A stretch of 64,000 nt of DNA, taken from contig NZ_JARFYM010000010.1 of NCBI RefSeq assembly GCF_030272705.1, forward strand, positions 248,001 to 312,000, read 5' to 3'. Position 1 is the first letter of the stretch; each line of letters starts with the position of its first letter. Positions 17,706 to 26,246 of the stretch are shown here, piece after piece. A program made the translations under genes and the position numbers. The stretch is from Rhizobium mayense (GTDB lineage: Bacteria > Pseudomonadota > Alphaproteobacteria > Rhizobiales > Rhizobiaceae). The notes under the pieces are model-generated. The model was not told where the DNA came from and did not search any database. It saw only the letters and a list, made by a program, of their open reading frames with translations.

Positions 17706-18676
17706 CGACCGTCCTTGTCACAGGCGGAGCCGGCTATATCGGATCGCATTGCTGCAAGGCGTTCGCCGAGGCCGGCTGGTCTGTCGTCACCTATGACAAT
17801 CTCTCCCGCGGCTGGCGCGACGCCGTCAAATGGGGCCCGCTAGTCGAAGGTGATATTGCCGACGCCGAGGTGGTCGCGACAGCGCTGCGCCAGTACCAAC
17901 CGGATGTGGTGGCGCATTTCGCCGCATACGCCTATGTCGGCGAATCCGTGGAATATCCCGAGCTCTATTACCGGAACAACACATTCGGGACGTTGGTGCT
18001 CATCGAGGAAATGCTGAGAGCCGGGATCAATAGGCTGATCTTTTCAAGTACCTGCGCGTCCTACGGCATCCCGGTGCGCACCCCGATCGACGAGGAGCAT
18101 CCGCAGTGGCCGATCAATCCCTACGGATGGTCGAAGTTCATGATCGAGCGGATAGTGGAGGATTTCTCGCGTGCTCGTGGCCTCAATGCGGTGATGCTGC
18201 GATATTTCAATGCAGCCGGCTGCGACCCCGACGGCGAGATCGGCGAATGGCACGAACCCGAGACGCATGTCGTTCCGCTCGCCATCGAGGCGGCGATCAA
18301 ACCGGGCCGGGTCTTTACCGTCAACGGCACCGATTTCGACACGCGGGACGGTACAGCGGTCCGCGACTACATTCACGTTAGCGATCTGGCGCGTGCCCAT
18401 GTTCTTGGGGGTGAAAAGCTGCTGCGGGACCAGGGAGTGCATGTCTATAACCTCGGTACCGGCAATGGAACGACGGTGAAGGAATTGGTCGACGCCGTCT
18501 GCCGCGTTTCCGGACAGAGCCTTCCCGTTGCCTATGGGCCCCGTAGAGCCGGTGACCCGCCGGCTCTCGTCGCTGCGGCCAGTAAGGCCGAGCGGGAGCT
18601 TGGATGGGTGCCCAGGCATTCCGACATCGACACGATCATAGACACGGCGCTGGCCTGGTATCGCAGCCGGATGTAA
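17702..18676 (+). CDS. uxe: UDP-sugar 4-epimerase, probably UDP-xylose 4-epimerase
   Basis: A 324-residue GalE-like enzyme: [15 protein letters not shown] at the N-terminus, SSTCASYG with the catalytic Ser, YGWSKFMIE with Tyr and Lys, and [24 protein letters not shown]. Sequence alone fits UDP-glucose or UDP-xylose 4-epimerase. The ATGA overlap with uxs favours UDP-xylose to UDP-arabinose, as characterised for the S. meliloti pair. Its stop is only three bases from the stop of the opposing glycosyltransferase operon. Confidence 0.85.
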   Translation: MTTVLVTGGAGYIGSHCCKAFAEAGWSVVTYDNLSRGWRDAVKWGPLVEGDIADAEVVATALRQYQPDVVAHFAAYAYVGESVEYPELYYRNNTFGTLVLIEEMLRAGINRLIFSSTCASYGIPVRTPIDEEHPQWPINPYGWSKFMIERIVEDFSRARGLNAVMLRYFNAAGCDPDGEIGEWHEPETHVVPLAIEAAIKPGRVFTVNGTDFDTRDGTAVRDYIHVSDLARAHVLGGEKLLRDQGVHVYNLGTGNGTTVKELVDAVCRVSGQSLPVAYGPRRAGDPPALVAAASKAERELGWVPRHSDIDTIIDTALAWYRSRM

Positions 18677-18679
18677 CCT

Positions 18680-19909
18680 TTACCTGCGTGCCGTTGTCAG
18701 AAAATCATCGAGAGCAGTGCCGACCGCTTCGATCGAGAACTTTTCCGTCACCCTTTTTCTGGCAGCCGCGCCGAGCTGAGCGCGAAGGGCTCTGTCGTCC
18801 TTCAATTTCCCCAAGGCCTGCGCAATTTCCTCCGGCCGCTCCTGCCCCACCATCAGGCCGCCCGAGGCTTCTCCATCGGCCAGAATGTCCGGCAAACCCT
18901 GCGCGTCCGTGGCGATGACGGGAAGACCGCAGGCCATCGCTTCCAATGGCGCGACCGGCATGCCCTCGATGCGGGAGGTCGTGACGTAAGCATCCGCGGC
19001 CGAAAGCCAGCGCCGGATCAGGGGCCGGTCGGTCGTGTAGCTCGAAAGCCATCGCAAATTCGAAAACCCGCTTTCTTGCACGAGCTTTGCGAAGGCGTCA
19101 CTGTCCTGACCCGAGCCGATGATCACCAATTGGCTCGCCGAATCTCCGGCGAAGCTCCCCCAAGCCTTCAAGAGAACATCGAGCCCCTTGCGGCGGATAT
19201 CGATGCGACCATGATTGAGGACGATGAAGCAATCCTGCGGCAGGCCAAGGCTTGCTCGCGCCTCCATGCGGTCCATGGCCCGCCATTCCCCAGTGTCCAG
19301 CGGGTTCGGGATGTTCGCGATGTCGAGCGCAATGCGCGGATAGGCCTTGGAGAGACGGTCGCGCTCGGCGGAGGAAGCGACAATGAGGCCGCGACAGGCG
19401 CGCAGGGACAGCTGCCGCGCGACAGCCTCGATCCAGGACAGCGTGCGATCTCCGCCCTGGAAAGTGGCATAGAGGGGAATGTTCATGCTGCGCGCCAGCC
19501 ATGCAAGCGCATCGAAGCGAATATATTCATATTCCTGGGCAAGCAGCACATCGCATCTGGAGCGGGTGATGATCTCGCGGAAGGCCGCGAGCGGCGTCGC
19601 GGCCCACCGCCGAAGGCTGTAGGCGGCGGAAGAATGGCCTTGCCGGGACCGCCTTGCCGGCGCGATCCAGATCGGCGTGCCTGTGCCCGAATGCTTGTGG
19701 CGCTCAATTCCGGTGACCCGTTCGGATGCGCAGACGATGACCGGCTTGTGGCCCACGGAACTCAGCGCGGCGGCATAGCCGAACAGCCAGCCTCCCGTCA
19801 TCCGCTCGACGAAATCCTGAAGCTCGAGCCCAATCGGCTCGAGAAACTCCTCGATCACATCGCCCCACGGAAAGAGGGCGATCACCCGCGGCGTCTGGTG
19901 GCTAGTCAT
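18680..19909 (-). CDS. Glycosyltransferase family 4 protein
   Basis: A 409-residue GT-B glycosyltransferase. The C-terminal half has NHGRIDIRRKGLDVLLKAW (about 241-259), a donor-binding strand VIIGSG, and the EX7E motif in SRIEGMPVAPLEAMACGLPV (about 321-340). The N-terminal half (VIALFPWGDVIEEFLEPIGLE) is an unusual acceptor domain. It is probably cytoplasmic and adds a sugar to a lipid-linked chain. It is the last gene of the six-gene - strand operon and overlaps the methyltransferase by four bases. Confidence 0.87.
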   Translation of the reverse strand: MTSHQTPRVIALFPWGDVIEEFLEPIGLELQDFVERMTGGWLFGYAAALSSVGHKPVIVCASERVTGIERHKHSGTGTPIWIAPARRSRQGHSSAAYSLRRWAATPLAAFREIITRSRCDVLLAQEYEYIRFDALAWLARSMNIPLYATFQGGDRTLSWIEAVARQLSLRACRGLIVASSAERDRLSKAYPRIALDIANIPNPLDTGEWRAMDRMEARASLGLPQDCFIVLNHGRIDIRRKGLDVLLKAWGSFAGDSASQLVIIGSGQDSDAFAKLVQESGFSNLRWLSSYTTDRPLIRRWLSAADAYVTTSRIEGMPVAPLEAMACGLPVIATDAQGLPDILADGEASGGLMVGQERPEEIAQALGKLKDDRALRAQLGAAARKRVTEKFSIEAVGTALDDFLTTARR

Positions 19910-20646
19910 TTGCGCCAGGCGAATGCCGTCTCGGTACCGCGCGTGGAGGGCCGGTGCATCAGATAACCGACCATCGTTAAAGGAGCAGCCAGCGCATACA
20001 GAACCTTGCGGCGGCGGCGTCCGAGGCGGGAAAACGAGACGTCATGGAAAAACGCCGTGACTGGGTTGATGAATGTGGCACGCCGTTCCGGCGACCTGTC
20101 GAAAAGAGCTGCAAGTTCCGGATCCTTGTAGCCCCGCCTGACGTGCCCCCATTCCTGCATCAACTCGCTCTCATGCGGGCAGCAGCGTTTCATGACGCTG
20201 AAATAGGGATAGTGCCATTTGGCTTCAGGGGTGGAAATGAGGACCTGTCCGCCCGGCCGTACCACTCGCAACGCCTCCTGCGCGGCCAGGCGATCGTCCT
20301 CGATATGCTCCAGCACGTCGAACAGGGTGACGATATCAAAACTGTCGTCGGCAAAAGGCAGCGAGCAGGCATTGCCGCAAATGAAGGTCGAGTTCGTCCA
20401 CGAGGGCTGATGCTCGGCCAGTTCCGGGTCGATGTCGAGCGTGACGATCTCCGCCTCCGGATAAAGGATGCTCGCGAGACCGCTGCGACCGCCGCCAATT
20501 TCCAACACCTGTCCGGAGCCGCCGGTTTCCTTCGGCGCAACGCGGTGGATGGCACGCATCTTCTCTCGATAAAACAGGCCATCGGTCAGGCCATTCGGAT
20601 AAGGATTCCCGGACAGGAACCGGCCAAGCGGTGCCTTCTTGATCAT
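19906..20646 (-). CDS. Class I SAM-dependent methyltransferase
   Basis: A 246-residue protein with motif I VLEIGGGRSGLASIL (about 48-62), a following acidic loop EIVTLDIDPE, and TLFDVLEHIEDDRLAAQEAL with VRPGGQVLISTPE (about 107-140), the Methyltransf_11 pattern. In a glycan operon it most likely methylates a sugar, or caps the chain end; the acceptor is not readable. It overlaps both neighbours by ATGA. Confidence 0.85.
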   Translation of the reverse strand: MIKKAPLGRFLSGNPYPNGLTDGLFYREKMRAIHRVAPKETGGSGQVLEIGGGRSGLASILYPEAEIVTLDIDPELAEHQPSWTNSTFICGNACSLPFADDSFDIVTLFDVLEHIEDDRLAAQEALRVVRPGGQVLISTPEAKWHYPYFSVMKRCCPHESELMQEWGHVRRGYKDPELAALFDRSPERRATFINPVTAFFHDVSFSRLGRRRRKVLYALAAPLTMVGYLMHRPSTRGTETAFAWRK

Positions 20647-21953
20647 TTCGCTATTCCCTTAACGTCGGCGGCGGCTGCGCGCATCGCTATCCGCCGCTTT
20701 CTCCAACCGAGGCGCAGAAGAAACTGCAACCCGGCCAACCATCCCTGAATTTCCGCGGCCAAAATTGCGAGCCTGCCCGGCGGACCCTCGAAAAGCGCCT
20801 TGACGAAGGTCTTCAGGAAGTAGACCGGCAGCTGCTTGCCGATGCGCACGATGTTTCCGCGATGGCCGAAATTGTCGTACTGCGCCACCAGCGCCGCCAC
20901 GTGGCCCTTCATGTAGGCTCGTATCTGCCGCTTCAGCCCCGGCCAGTCACTTCGATGGTGGTGGAAGACGACGGCTCGCGGTTCGTAAAGGCACGCTCCG
21001 CCGGTCGCCAGAAGCCGGTACCAGAGTTCGGAATCTTCTGAGCATCCGGCAGCCCCGGCGCCGAGGCGCTCGTCGAACATGCCGACCCGCTCGAATACGG
21101 ATCGTTGAAAGGCCATGTTGGCTCCGGCGCCGATCTTCCACACATGCGCGCCGCTCGGCCGTGTCTCTTCGAAGAACCGCCTGTCGAATGTGAGCGGCAC
21201 GAAGGTGGTCCCGAAACCGCCCATGGTGAACTGGAAGCAGCGTTGCGCTGCCGTGTCGAGGCGCGCCGGCAGCACAAGGCCCGTGAGCGCCTCGACATCC
21301 CGGTCCGCAAAGGCACGCGCGATTTCGGCGGTCCAGCCGGGATGGACTTCGACATCATCGTCGGTGAAGGCGACGATATTTAGCCGGCTTGCTCGGATTC
21401 CGGCGTTTCTGGCGCGGCTCAAGCCAGCCCGCGGCTCATGGACATATTGAACGTCAGGGAATTGCCCGCAGACATCCTTGGCGTTCCCATCGCTGGAATT
21501 GTCGACGACGATGACTTCCCCTGGAGCGCTGCGCTGTGCCGCCACGCTGCGAAGGCAGTCGGCCAGCGCTGGACCGCGATCGCGGGTGCAGATCACCACG
21601 GAGATATCATGCGCAGAAGCGGAAGACGTGATTGCGAACTCGTTGAGGCTTTCGATCAGATCTTCCGCTTTCAGCGCGGCCTCAAGCGACAGCGCGCGTT
21701 TGGGCCATCCTTCGTAAGTGGCTCGCAGCGGTGCACCAAGACTGATGCTGCGCGCTTCCAGTTGTGCGGCTGCATATTCGGCAGTGAGTTGGCGCAACTG
21801 GGGGATTCCGTAAGGCAGCTCGTCTTGCAGGGATGCACGTGTTCCAAGCGGCAGGTCCTTCCACCAGAAGATGGATAATGCAGGCCCGCTCTCGGCGCCA
21901 GTATTGGCAGCGGCGAGATCGATATGCCGCACCTCAAAGCGCTCTTTCATCAT
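20643..21953 (-). CDS. Glycosyltransferase family 2 protein with N-terminal extension
   Basis: A 436-residue protein. A GT-A domain begins near residue 118 (DISVVICTRDRGPALADCLR), with VVDNSSDGN, the metal-binding FTDDDVEVHPGW (about 195-206), and EDSELWYRLL near 310 for acceptor activation. The first 115 residues are shared in style with the next GT2 and have no assigned fold. The C-terminus has a weak amphipathic stretch but no clear membrane helices, so the enzyme is probably membrane-associated at the cytoplasmic face. Confidence 0.87.
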   Translation of the reverse strand: MMKERFEVRHIDLAAANTGAESGPALSIFWWKDLPLGTRASLQDELPYGIPQLRQLTAEYAAAQLEARSISLGAPLRATYEGWPKRALSLEAALKAEDLIESLNEFAITSSASAHDISVVICTRDRGPALADCLRSVAAQRSAPGEVIVVDNSSDGNAKDVCGQFPDVQYVHEPRAGLSRARNAGIRASRLNIVAFTDDDVEVHPGWTAEIARAFADRDVEALTGLVLPARLDTAAQRCFQFTMGGFGTTFVPLTFDRRFFEETRPSGAHVWKIGAGANMAFQRSVFERVGMFDERLGAGAAGCSEDSELWYRLLATGGACLYEPRAVVFHHHRSDWPGLKRQIRAYMKGHVAALVAQYDNFGHRGNIVRIGKQLPVYFLKTFVKALFEGPPGRLAILAAEIQGWLAGLQFLLRLGWRKRRIAMRAAAADVKGIAK

Positions 21954-23173
21954 CGGTTGCGCTCCCGGATCGCCTGGATGCGAGTGCGCGAGCGGTCATA
22001 TTCGCCGGCAAGGCCATAGATTCCACCCCATAGCTCCGCAATGCCGAAACGCAGCTCGTGGCCGCGAAACCGCCTTGCGGCACGAGCAAGCGCCTTCAAC
22101 TGGTCAAAGAACCACCACCGGACCATGGCGCGATGGCGTGCGCGCATTTCATCGTCGGTGCGGTAGCTTTTGACGAGAAAGGCCATCATACCCAGGCCCC
22201 ACGTCCAGTATTGTCGCCTGAGCTGCGGAATGGTTTCGCGATGCTCGTGATAGACTGCGTATTCCGGCTCATAGATCATTGGGCGGCCCGAACGCAGCAC
22301 GCGGTAAAAAATGTCGAGATCGCCGCCTCCAGGCAGCGGCGCTCCGGTATCAAGCGCTTCATCGAAGCCGCCAAGCTTGATCAGCAGCGCGCGGTCGAAG
22401 GCCATATTGCAGCCAGCGCCAAGCTCACCGGATCCCACGGGATGGAGTGGATTGTCAAAACGAGCTTTGTGAAACTCCCGTCGCACAAAGCCGCGGCCAA
22501 ACCCTCCTCGTCGTTCGAAAAGAATCTGCGCCTCGGTGTCGAGGCGATAGGGCAGCACCAGGCCTGTGAAACCGCCGACGTCGGGGTTTTCAAGACAGGC
22601 CTTGGCAAGACCCGCAAGCCAATTGCGGTCCACCACCACGTCGTCGTCCAGATAAGCGATGATATCGCCCCTGGCCGCATGGAGGGCGGCGTTGCGGGCA
22701 AAATCCAGCCCGGCCTTCGATTCGAAGACGTAGCGAATATCCCTGAAACCCTCGACGGCGTCGCGCGTGGCGTTATCCACCGACGCATTGTCGACCACGA
22801 GGATTTCGACAGACTGGAAGGCAGAATCGGCGCGAACCCGATCGAGTGAGCTGAGCAGTCGGGAGAGACGCTGCGCGCGATCCTTGGTGCAGATCGCAAT
22901 GCTGAGGCTCGGCAACGCCGCCCCGTCCGTCGGCTGGCGTCTCCTTAACTCCTCCTCCAGCTTGGCAACGAGGATGCGCCCGGCAAAGCGCTCGCAGGCA
23001 AGGGCTTCCAGCCTTTCGACCGTCATCACCGATCCGGCTGAAAGCTCAACCATTTCGAATGCGATCAATCGGCCTTGCCACCGGGCAACGAGGCCGATCC
23101 CGTTCTGCCCGGCTGAGAGCTCGATCGGCGCCAGGGGTTCCGACAGCTCGATGTCAGCAAGCTTGTAGTTCAT
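21950..23173 (-). CDS. Glycosyltransferase family 2 protein
   Basis: A 407-residue paralog of the preceding gene product: an N-terminal 105-residue region (IELSAGQNGIGLVARWQGRL), then SIAICTKDRAQRLSRLL, VVDNASVDNATR, IAYLDDDVVVDRNWLAG (DxD-type metal site) and PGGGDLDIFYRVLRSG. Two adjacent related GT2 enzymes suggest successive transfer of related sugars, for example arabinose residues. Start and stop overlap neighbours by four bases. Confidence 0.87.
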   Translation of the reverse strand: MNYKLADIELSEPLAPIELSAGQNGIGLVARWQGRLIAFEMVELSAGSVMTVERLEALACERFAGRILVAKLEEELRRRQPTDGAALPSLSIAICTKDRAQRLSRLLSSLDRVRADSAFQSVEILVVDNASVDNATRDAVEGFRDIRYVFESKAGLDFARNAALHAARGDIIAYLDDDVVVDRNWLAGLAKACLENPDVGGFTGLVLPYRLDTEAQILFERRGGFGRGFVRREFHKARFDNPLHPVGSGELGAGCNMAFDRALLIKLGGFDEALDTGAPLPGGGDLDIFYRVLRSGRPMIYEPEYAVYHEHRETIPQLRRQYWTWGLGMMAFLVKSYRTDDEMRARHRAMVRWWFFDQLKALARAARRFRGHELRFGIAELWGGIYGLAGEYDRSRTRIQAIRERNR

Positions 23174-24978
23174 CGACTAATTTCCACTCTGGCGGCGCGG
23201 CCATGCTGAAACCCATGGAGCCTGGAAAAGTGACCTTGCCGCTTGAAAAGTTCGTCCGGCGAGCCGGCCTCGATGACCCGCCCCTTCGCCATCACGACAA
23301 TCTGGTCGGCAGCTTCGACGGTCGAAAGCCGGTGAGCGATCACGACAACGGTGCGGTTATGCGAATACTCATCGAGCGCGAGCTGAAACGCCTGTTCGGT
23401 CTCGACGTCGAGCGCATTTGTTGCCTCGTCCAGCAGCAGAATATCGGGATTGCGAAGTATGGTGCGGGCGAGCGCGATGCGCTGCCTTTGCCCGCCCGAA
23501 AGACGCATCCCCTGGTCGCCGATTCGTGTCTCGTAGCCATCCGGAAGCAGTCGGATGAAATCGTCGGCCTTGGCGATCTCTGCGGCTCGACGTATCTCCG
23601 CATGGCCGGCCTCGAGGTCGCCATAGGCGATGTTGGCCGCGATCGTGTCGTTGAAGAGATGGACTTCCTGCGACATGAGCGACAAGCGCCTTCGCCAGCT
23701 GCGGAGATCGAATTCGGAAAGGGGGGCGCCGTCTGCGAGGACCTCGCCGGACGTCGGATCCATAAAACGAAAAAGCAGCGCCATGATCGTTGATTTGCCT
23801 GCACCCGACTCCCCCACGATCGCCGTGGTCTTGCCGGCGGGAATGCTGAAGGAGACGTCCTGCAGGGCCAGCCGCTCGCCGGAATCATAGCGGAAGGAGA
23901 CGTTCCGGAACTCAACCGCCTTCCTGAGCGGAGCCGCCGGCAGAATCCCTTGAGCCAGGAAAGGCTTCTCCGTCCTGCGCAGATAATCGTCGACGTCGTC
24001 GATACTGCCGGCGAGCCCATCCAGAGCGATCTTCGACTGCATCAGTTCCCGGGTTGGCCCCTGAAGGCGGTAGAGCAGCGACAAAAAGGCGGCCAATGCA
24101 GCAATGCCTATATCTGCCGACTGCGCGAGCAGAACGAGCGCGCCGATCAGGACAGTGATCGAGATCTCCGAAACCGGCCCTGGGGTCGCCCACAGCATGT
24201 CGAGTTTCAGGAGACGACGCCGCACGGTATCCGACGTCTGCAGGAAGCGATTGCGTTCATAGTCTTCCTGGGCGAAAGCCCGGATCAATTGTAGTGCATT
24301 GATGCTCTCCCACATCCTGAGGCCGAACTGCTTGTTTTCTTCGACGACGGCCTTGCCGGTCTCGTCGGCGCGGCGCGTGGCCAGGCGAATGGCCAGGGCG
24401 CCAAAAAGCAGAAACATCATCGAGAAAAACGTTAGCCTGACGGAAATCAGGAGCATCAGCAGGACGAAGACCACGAATGTGCAGAAGCAGATCATCAATC
24501 GGTAGGCCAGACTCAGCCCCTGGCTGACCTTCCAGGTGTTGTTGGCGATCGTCGTGATGATGTCGGAACGCTTGTTTTCGACCCTGTAGTCGATGCACGA
24601 ACTTATCGTCTGGTCGAAGACCCTCGCTCGCAATCGATGCGCGACCAGGCCGTCTATATACCGCGTCACCCAGGTATTGATGAGATGAACCGCGTTCTTG
24701 AGGAGGATGCTGAGGCACAGAACTCCCACCAGGAACGCCGTCAAATAGTGTTCCGGGATGGATGCCAAAAGTCGGCCGAAAATCGGCTGCCATCTGCCCG
24801 GTTGCGGCGCCAAAGCGCCGAGGCTCTGAATGAGGGGAATGAAGAGGAAGAGCCCGGCACCCTCGAGGACCGCCGCAGCCAGCCCGAGTCCGACGATGGT
24901 CGGTCCAGCCCACGTAGGTGCTCCCGCCAGGTGGAAAAGCTGTCGCAATCGCGTGAAAAGAGGCACGACCAACATCAC
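23170..24978 (-). CDS. ABC exporter, fused permease and ATPase
   Basis: A 602-residue half-transporter: a six-helix ABC membrane domain (about 20-320) followed by an ATPase with Walker A GESGAGKST (about 393-401), the Q-loop LMSQEVHLFND, signature RLSGGQRQR, Walker B ILLLDEATNALD and the H-loop IAHRLSTVE. It resembles MsbA-like lipid or lipid-linked glycan flippases. Within this operon its likely cargo is the lipid-linked, arabinose-containing glycan. I see no peptidase domain, so it is not a typical protein or bacteriocin exporter. Confidence 0.9.
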   Translation of the reverse strand: MMLVVPLFTRLRQLFHLAGAPTWAGPTIVGLGLAAAVLEGAGLFLFIPLIQSLGALAPQPGRWQPIFGRLLASIPEHYLTAFLVGVLCLSILLKNAVHLINTWVTRYIDGLVAHRLRARVFDQTISSCIDYRVENKRSDIITTIANNTWKVSQGLSLAYRLMICFCTFVVFVLLMLLISVRLTFFSMMFLLFGALAIRLATRRADETGKAVVEENKQFGLRMWESINALQLIRAFAQEDYERNRFLQTSDTVRRRLLKLDMLWATPGPVSEISITVLIGALVLLAQSADIGIAALAAFLSLLYRLQGPTRELMQSKIALDGLAGSIDDVDDYLRRTEKPFLAQGILPAAPLRKAVEFRNVSFRYDSGERLALQDVSFSIPAGKTTAIVGESGAGKSTIMALLFRFMDPTSGEVLADGAPLSEFDLRSWRRRLSLMSQEVHLFNDTIAANIAYGDLEAGHAEIRRAAEIAKADDFIRLLPDGYETRIGDQGMRLSGGQRQRIALARTILRNPDILLLDEATNALDVETEQAFQLALDEYSHNRTVVVIAHRLSTVEAADQIVVMAKGRVIEAGSPDELFKRQGHFSRLHGFQHGRAARVEISR

Positions 24979-25985
24979 CCGGCCATCTCCATATAGAGCG
25001 GCCGGAAATTGGCGTTCTTGTTTCGCAACCGCTTCACGCGAGCCTTGATCCAGTCAGGAACCAGCCTGGCTCGGCAATACACATCCAGCATGTTCGGCAA
25101 GCTCGAAATCGCCAGGCGTGTGTCCAATGCCAAAAATTTACTCAACAGATCGCAGCCGTCGAAGAACCGCCCCCCGACAAAACCTCTCACGGCGAGCCAG
25201 CGGATCATCTCGACCAGATGAGCGTCGAGGTCGCTACCATAGTGGGGATATTTTTGGCGAAATTCGCCAAGAACGATTTCACACGAACGAAGCATCTGCA
25301 TGACATCGCTCGACATGTTGGTGTTTGTCATACGGTAGCCGACAAGGTGTTCCGGTACAACGCGAAATTCGTAATTCTCCGCAATTCTGAGACAGATCAG
25401 AAGGTCTTCGCAGCCTTGGGCCTTGCGCTCCCTCAAAGAGGGGTCGAACTGCCCGGCTTTTTCGAATGCGGAACGACGCATGAGCATCGAGCTGCCATTC
25501 CCGACGAAATTGTTCCTGCACATGCGCTGGAGCACATTTCCTTCGGCGGTCGGCCGATTGTGCAGCGAGAAGACACGACTATCCTCATCGATAAGGGCGA
25601 ACCAGCAATAGGCCAATCCCGCCGACGCGCCGCCCTTCTCAAGGGCTTCCCACTGAAGCGCGATCTTCGACGGCGCCCATAGATCGTCAGCATCGACAAA
25701 CGCCAGAAACGCTGCATCGGTCGCAGCCGCGCCGTTGTTGCGTGCTAGGGCGACGCCGCCGTTGGACTGCCGAATGATCCTTATCCGTCGATCTTGCTTT
25801 GCATAATCGGTCACGATCGATGCCGAATTATCCGACGAACCGTCATCGACAACGATGATGTCCAGCGCCTGATGGGTCTGCTGGCAGATACTGGCCAAGG
25901 TCGCACCGATCGTGCGTTCGGCGTTGAACATCGGCACCACGACGCCAATGGTGGCACTTCGATCACTCCCCACGGTCAATGCCAC
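24975..25985 (-). CDS. Glycosyltransferase family 2 protein (first gene of operon)
   Basis: A 336-residue GT-A enzyme: IGVVVPMFNAERTIGATLAS, VVDDGSSDNSASIV, ALARNNGAAATDAAFLAFVD with the D-A-D-D metal site (about 98-101) and a C-terminal region without membrane helices. The start codon is GTG, with the TGA of the upstream small ORF lying within the first codons, so translation should depend on the leader. It opens the - strand operon driven by cassette copy B. Confidence 0.85.
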   Translation of the reverse strand: MALTVGSDRSATIGVVVPMFNAERTIGATLASICQQTHQALDIIVVDDGSSDNSASIVTDYAKQDRRIRIIRQSNGGVALARNNGAAATDAAFLAFVDADDLWAPSKIALQWEALEKGGASAGLAYCWFALIDEDSRVFSLHNRPTAEGNVLQRMCRNNFVGNGSSMLMRRSAFEKAGQFDPSLRERKAQGCEDLLICLRIAENYEFRVVPEHLVGYRMTNTNMSSDVMQMLRSCEIVLGEFRQKYPHYGSDLDAHLVEMIRWLAVRGFVGGRFFDGCDLLSKFLALDTRLAISSLPNMLDVYCRARLVPDWIKARVKRLRNKNANFRPLYMEMAG

Positions 25986-26089
25986 CCATTAATGACGACG
26001 TGGGCCAATCCGGTGACGCCGCCACCGAGGAAAACCGCAGCAGGCGTCAGGGCGACGATGCCGTTTTTCAGGACGCCGTTCTTGTTCAT
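25976..26089 (-). CDS. Leader-like small ORF, 37 aa, copy B
   Basis: The product starts MNKNGVLKNGIVALTPAAVF, continues LGGGVTGLAHVVIN and ends GWH. Residues 11-33 are hydrophobic and Gly-rich, like a single membrane helix. It resembles the copy A product in its first 14 residues. GGAGAGGG lies ahead of the ATG. Its 3' end overlaps the GTG start of the first GT2 gene by ten bases, so the two should be coupled. It could be a small membrane protein or a regulatory leader. Confidence 0.55.
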   Translation of the reverse strand: MNKNGVLKNGIVALTPAAVFLGGGVTGLAHVVINGWH

Positions 26090-26178
26090 CGACCCTCTCC
26101 AAATACCTTGCAACAGCGGTCGGATACCCTCCGCTTTCATCGCCGGGAGAGTCTGGAGCGGCGGGAGGCTTAATCTAT

Positions 26179-26210
26179 GGCGTTAGGACCAAAGATTTTC
26201 GCTTTAGGAC
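26179..26210 (-). promoter_or_regulatory. Direct-repeat operator GTCCTAA, copy B
   Basis: On the - strand GTCCTAAAGCG (26210-26200) and GTCCTAACGCC (26189-26179) are 21 bp apart. The repeats are closer to each other here than in copy A, giving the consensus GTCCTAAmGCs. Confidence 0.5.
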
Positions 26211-26246
26211 ATAAGTCCTGCCATGAACCGGACTTTAGTCTGAGGA

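Larger units (their letters stand above)
25976..26246 (-). repeat. Promoter/leader cassette, copy B (inverted partner at 16475-16724)
   Basis: Read on the - strand this matches copy A from the conserved CCTCAGACTAAAGTCCG through the small ORF. The two cassettes face each other across 9.2 kb and bound the glycan genes exactly, so both convergent operons start from one kind of promoter. Confidence 0.85.

Noticed and set aside
23170..24978. The ABC transporter as a type I secretion exporter for the giant protein
   Set aside because: No HlyD-type adaptor or peptidase domain is encoded with it, and it is embedded in a glycosyltransferase operon. The HlyD-type gene at 29488 belongs to a FUSC pump.
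16475..26246. The inverted cassettes as ends of an insertion element or transposon
   Set aside because: No transposase or target duplication was seen. The copies contain promoter-like sites and small ORFs placed exactly before enzyme genes, so a regulatory duplication explains them better.
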